Positions 61,152 through 64,000 of a stretch of DNA of 64,000 bases are shown here, one piece after another. Location: contig NZ_JACAOR010000005.1 in the NCBI RefSeq assembly GCF_013386115.1, positions 62,001 to 126,000 on the forward strand. Direction: 5' to 3'. This DNA comes from Pseudomonas gingeri (GTDB lineage: Bacteria > Pseudomonadota > Gammaproteobacteria > Pseudomonadales > Pseudomonadaceae). Position 1 is the first letter of the stretch, and each line of letters opens with the position of its first letter. The notes beneath the pieces were generated by a model that was given only the letters and a program-made list of their open reading frames with translations, was not told the DNA's origin and ran no database searches. The position numbers and the translations under genes are program-made.

Positions 61152-62468
61152 CTAGTAGGCGTACCGCAGCACCTGGTGCTGCACATGCCATAACGCGTGG
61201 AATCCATACAGGGCCACGGCGGCCGGCAGGATCAGCCACCAGGCGCGTGGCGGCATGGCATTGAGCGGCATGTAGCGCTGGCTGAGGGTCAGGCTGGCCG
61301 CCAGCACGCCAATCGCCAGCAGTGCGCCGGCGAGGATGTCGGTCGGCCAATGCGCGCCGAGATACACCCGCGACAACGCCACCGCAAAGGCCGGCAGGCA
61401 GCCGAGCAGCAGCCAGGTCACGCGCATCCGTGGCGGCTGGTCGCGCCCGGCCAGCACGGCGAGCATCAGGAAGAACGCGAACGATCCGGAGCTGTGGCCG
61501 CTGGGCATGCTGTAGCTGGTGATCGGATCGGTCAGCACCTCCGGGCGCATGCGCGCGAACAGGTGCTTGGTCACGGTGTTGCCGAGGGCGGTGACCGCCA
61601 GGGTGGCACCGAAAAACAGCGCGTGGCGCCATTGGCGGGCGAGGAACAGCAGGACCGTGAGCACCGCCGCGACGGTGAACTGGGTGCGGAAGTCGCCCAG
61701 GCGGGTGATGATCACCGCGACGAAATCAAGGCTGCTCTCGCGGTGCTCCTGCACCAGCGTCATCAGGCCCTGGTCGAAGGCCTTCAGGTGCGGGTAGCCG
61801 AAGAACAGGCCGCCCAGCAGTGCCAGGCTCAGGGCCGAGATCAGGATCGTCGCCTTCGGGTGGCGCTTGAGACTGCAATGAATGCACAGCCCGATCAGCG
61901 CCGCCAGGCCGGCCGCGACCACCGCGGTCTGCGGCCAGAAACCCTCAGGCAACGGCAGGCGAAAGGCCGCGCCGGTGGCCCAGCCCGGCAGCAGGTAGGC
62001 CACGGACCAGCCGGCGGCGGCAATCAGGCTGACACCGATAAACCGTGGCAGCGGCATGTCGCACATACCGGCGATCATCGGCAACATCGGCCGTAGCGGG
62101 CCGATAAAGCGCCCGACCAGCAGGCTGGCGATCCCGTAGCGCTGGAAATAGGATTCGGCGCCGCTCATCCACTCCGGATGCTGGCGCAGGCCCGGCAAGC
62201 GCCGGATGTTCTGGTGAAAGCGCCGGCCGAGGGCGTAGGACAACCCGTCACCGAGCAAGCCGCCGAGGAACCCCAGCAGCAGGGTTTCGCCCAGGGTCAG
62301 GGCGCCGCTGCCGGCCAGGACGGCAATGGCGAACAGCAGCACGGTGCCCGGCACGATGATGCCGGCAATGGCCAGGCATTCGACACAGGCAATGATGAAT
62401 ACGGCCAGGCCGAGCCATTGCGGATTAGCCGTCAACCAGCCGGTGATGCTATCGAGCCATGGGCCCAT
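61152..62468 (-). CDS. DedA-PAP2 fusion membrane phosphatase
   Basis: A 438-residue membrane protein. Residues 1-200 are a DedA/VTT domain (ECLAIAGIIVPGTVLLFAIA, GDGLSYALGRRFHQNI, YGIASLLVGRFIGPLRPMLP). Residues 230-400 are a PAP2 phosphatase domain with its three signature parts: KHLFARMRP, PSGHSSGSFAF and SRVYLGAHWPTD. The fusion joins a putative lipid flippase with a lipid-phosphate phosphatase and likely handles undecaprenyl pyrophosphate or phosphatidate-type lipids. AAGGAA precedes the ATG. It converges with the Lon-N gene. Confidence 0.94.
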   Translation of the reverse strand: MGPWLDSITGWLTANPQWLGLAVFIIACVECLAIAGIIVPGTVLLFAIAVLAGSGALTLGETLLLGFLGGLLGDGLSYALGRRFHQNIRRLPGLRQHPEWMSGAESYFQRYGIASLLVGRFIGPLRPMLPMIAGMCDMPLPRFIGVSLIAAAGWSVAYLLPGWATGAAFRLPLPEGFWPQTAVVAAGLAALIGLCIHCSLKRHPKATILISALSLALLGGLFFGYPHLKAFDQGLMTLVQEHRESSLDFVAVIITRLGDFRTQFTVAAVLTVLLFLARQWRHALFFGATLAVTALGNTVTKHLFARMRPEVLTDPITSYSMPSGHSSGSFAFFLMLAVLAGRDQPPRMRVTWLLLGCLPAFAVALSRVYLGAHWPTDILAGALLAIGVLAASLTLSQRYMPLNAMPPRAWWLILPAAVALYGFHALWHVQHQVLRYAY

Positions 62469-62517
62469 GGAGGATTTCCTTATGCAGGCCAGACAACCGT
62501 CGGCATTGCGCTTGTTA

Positions 62518-62540
62518 CTGCAGGAGCCGGGCTCCTACAG
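62518..62540. repeat. Short REP-like palindrome at the 3' end of mpg
   Basis: CTGCAGGAGCC and GGGCTCCTACAG form a nearly perfect palindrome with almost no loop. It lies at the mpg stop and just upstream of the DedA-PAP2 gene. It resembles two REP tips fused after loss of the rest and could weaken read-through between the two genes. Confidence 0.5.
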
Positions 62541-63230
62541 GTTTGGTGAAAGAATGTGGTAATCGCGACCTTCGACCTGTCCGCGTCGCAATGGGTTGCG
62601 CGTGCAATGCGGGGCATAGGCGGCGTCGACGAAGCGGTACATCAGGTGCTCGTCCCGACCCAGGGGAATGCCCAGGCGGGTGGTCTGGATGATCTGCGCC
62701 GGCCGGTTGCCGACATCCTCGACAAACAGCCGCTGCAGGTCGAAGCGCTTGGCGTCCCAGGCCGGTACCTTGAGGCCCAGGGCCTTGCACAGCAGCGTCT
62801 GCCCGGCACACAGCTTCTGTGATGGCCGCGCCGCACCGTTGGCGTCGGGATTGTTGAGGAGCATCTGCGCCAGGCTGGCCGGGCCCGACAGGTCGTCGAC
62901 CCAGGGATAGGCGGATTTGATCAGCACCGCGTTTCCCGGCCCATGGGCGCTGAAGTTCAGCGAGTCGCCACCCCGGGAGTAGTACATATAGATGTGTCCG
63001 CCATCCAGAAACAAAGCCTTACGCTTTTCTGTATAGCCGAGGGAGGCGTGGCTGCCTTTTTCCTCGAAGTAATAGGCTTCGGTCTCTATGATGCGCGCCG
63101 CGAGCCACAGATCGCCGACGCGATGGCGTATGACTTTTCCCAGCAGTTCGCGGGCAAGCAGTTGCGCGTCGCGGTCGAAAAAGGCATCGGGCAGGGCGTT
63201 CGGCAGGGGCGGGGGTGTCAGGTTGGACAT
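62535..63230 (-). CDS. mpg: DNA-3-methyladenine glycosylase (Mpg/AAG family)
   Basis: A 231-residue monofunctional glycosylase that removes 3-methyladenine and similar alkylated or deaminated purines. It shows LLARELLGKVIRHRVGDLWL, the catalytic RIIETEAYYFEEKGSHAS (Glu of ETEAY; the usual E-D/H-A-H pattern is here EEKGSHAS), GGHIYMYYSRGGDSLNF and FVDAAYAPHCTRNPL. The family is mainly eukaryotic and sporadic in bacteria, but common in Pseudomonas. AGGA precedes the ATG; divergent from proA. Confidence 0.93.
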   Translation of the reverse strand: MSNLTPPPLPNALPDAFFDRDAQLLARELLGKVIRHRVGDLWLAARIIETEAYYFEEKGSHASLGYTEKRKALFLDGGHIYMYYSRGGDSLNFSAHGPGNAVLIKSAYPWVDDLSGPASLAQMLLNNPDANGAARPSQKLCAGQTLLCKALGLKVPAWDAKRFDLQRLFVEDVGNRPAQIIQTTRLGIPLGRDEHLMYRFVDAAYAPHCTRNPLRRGQVEGRDYHILSPNL

Positions 63231-63408
63231 CGTTCCTGAGAGGCATTCAAGGCTGGTCGGAGGCCAATCATACCGATTTTGCCCTTAATCCAAGCTGAAT
63301 GGCGGCTATTTGTGCCCGATTTCGACCATCCGCCCGGCACCGCTGTGCGTGAGGCGGCGCGACAGCTATAATCGGCCGCTTTCCTATTTGCCAAGTCCCC
63401 CTTAGACC

Positions 63409-64000
63409 ATGACTGAGTCCGTTCTTGACTACATGACCCGCCTGGGTCGCGCAGCCCGCGAGGCTTCCCGCGTGATCGGCCGTGCCAGCACCGCGCAGAA
63501 GAATCGCGCGTTGCATGCCGCCGCCGCCGCGCTGGATGCGGCCCGCGACGAGCTGGGCGCGGCCAACGAGCTCGACCTGGCCGCTGCCCGCGCCAATGGT
63601 CTGGAGCCGGCGCTGGTCGAACGTCTGGCACTGACCCCGGCGCGGATCGACAGCATGATTATCGGCCTGCGCCAGGTGGCAAGCCTGCCGGACCCGGTCG
63701 GGGCGATCCGGGACATGAGCTACCGGCCGTCGGGTATCCAGGTCGGCAAGATGCGCGTACCGCTGGGTGTCGTGGGGATCATCTACGAGTCGCGTCCGAA
63801 CGTGACCATCGATGCCGCCAGCCTGTGCCTGAAGTCCGGCAATGCCACCATCCTGCGTGGCGGCTCCGAGGCGATCCACTCCAATCGCGCCATCGCCACC
63901 TGCATCCAGCGTGGCCTGGACGAGGCCGGCCTGCCGGCCGCCGTGGTGCAGGTGGTGGAAGTCACCGACCGTGCCGCCGTCGGCGCGCTGATCAGCATGC
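63409..64000 (+). CDS. proA: Gamma-glutamyl phosphate reductase (partial, 3' end beyond window)
   Basis: The first 197 codons of glutamate-5-semialdehyde dehydrogenase, which reduces gamma-glutamyl phosphate in proline synthesis. Readable family parts are [60 protein letters not shown] and [20 protein letters not shown]. The ATG at 63409 lies about 40 bp after a TATAATCGG-type -10 box (63367-63375). The frame is open to the end of the window. Divergent from mpg. Confidence 0.96.
   Translation, partial: MTESVLDYMTRLGRAAREASRVIGRASTAQKNRALHAAAAALDAARDELGAANELDLAAARANGLEPALVERLALTPARIDSMIIGLRQVASLPDPVGAIRDMSYRPSGIQVGKMRVPLGVVGIIYESRPNVTIDAASLCLKSGNATILRGGSEAIHSNRAIATCIQRGLDEAGLPAAVVQVVEVTDRAAVGALISM

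Overview
The window reads as chromosomal DNA of a fluorescent Pseudomonas (P. fluorescens-group type). It is GC-rich with dense, often 4-bp-overlapping operons. Scattered REP palindromes of two families (GTGGGAGCGGGCTTGCCCGC-like and GTAGGAGCCGGCTTGCCGGC-like) and gene blocks that match the order I recall from P. aeruginosa PA40xx (dxs-ispA-xseB; eutBC-eat-exaC-regulator-mpl-ubiX; ppa; proA) support this. No tRNA, rRNA, CRISPR array, transposase or complete prophage was seen.

Layout. 1-4025: end of an unknown gene, a small membrane protein, then the isoprenoid genes xseB-ispA-dxs on the minus strand. 4386-7631: a DHA2-type MFS exporter, a LysR regulator and a second UbiC-like chorismate lyase. 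7632-18214: the complete six-gene mag operon (magA-F) around the bacterial alpha-2-macroglobulin MagD. Its leader carries a hairpin presenting two GGA motifs and a Rsm-like site on the Shine-Dalgarno. MagC and MagE carry motifs of cell-wall enzymes. 18215-21413: a small accessory island with a decayed antitoxin gene, an elaborate structured RNA-like element leading through a 28-codon leader ORF into an unknown 173-aa gene, a DUF3883 PD-(D/E)XK nuclease and a gene fragment.

21414-34845: an amide/urea nitrogen module. A permease-histidine kinase fusion and its LuxR-type response regulator lie divergent from urtABCDE, fmdA, a FmdB-type zinc ribbon, amiE and amiB. A double TACGTCA dyad sits between the two arms. 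Together they would sense, import and hydrolyse short amides or urea-like compounds to ammonium. 34868-40112: accessory regulators and enzymes (RutE-like nitroreductase, HxlR, GlxA/AraC and LysR regulators, an exported alpha/beta hydrolase) with one hydrolase remnant. 40150-42801: a leucine-rich-repeat protein and an orphan phage-type S24 repressor with an AT-rich upstream dyad.

42979-64000 is mostly core genome: ppa, mtfA, DedA, a GNAT, then the ethanolamine pathway (eutB, eutC, eat, exaC) with a sigma-54 regulator and a sigma-54 promoter upstream of exaC. After these come mpl, ubiX, a YceK-like lipoprotein, a short-chain NAD(P)-binding protein, a MORN-repeat/caspase-like lipoprotein, a MaoC dehydratase, lrgAB, a Lon-N protein, a DedA-PAP2 fusion, a DNA-3-methyladenine glycosylase and the start of proA.

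The strongest leads for new biology are the structured element at 19470-19691 (two three-way junctions plus 7-nt loop complementarities, directly upstream of an unknown gene), the multi-motif MagE protein and cell-wall logic of the mag operon, the permease-kinase fusion with a cysteine-rich linker, and the MORN/caspase-like lipoprotein.
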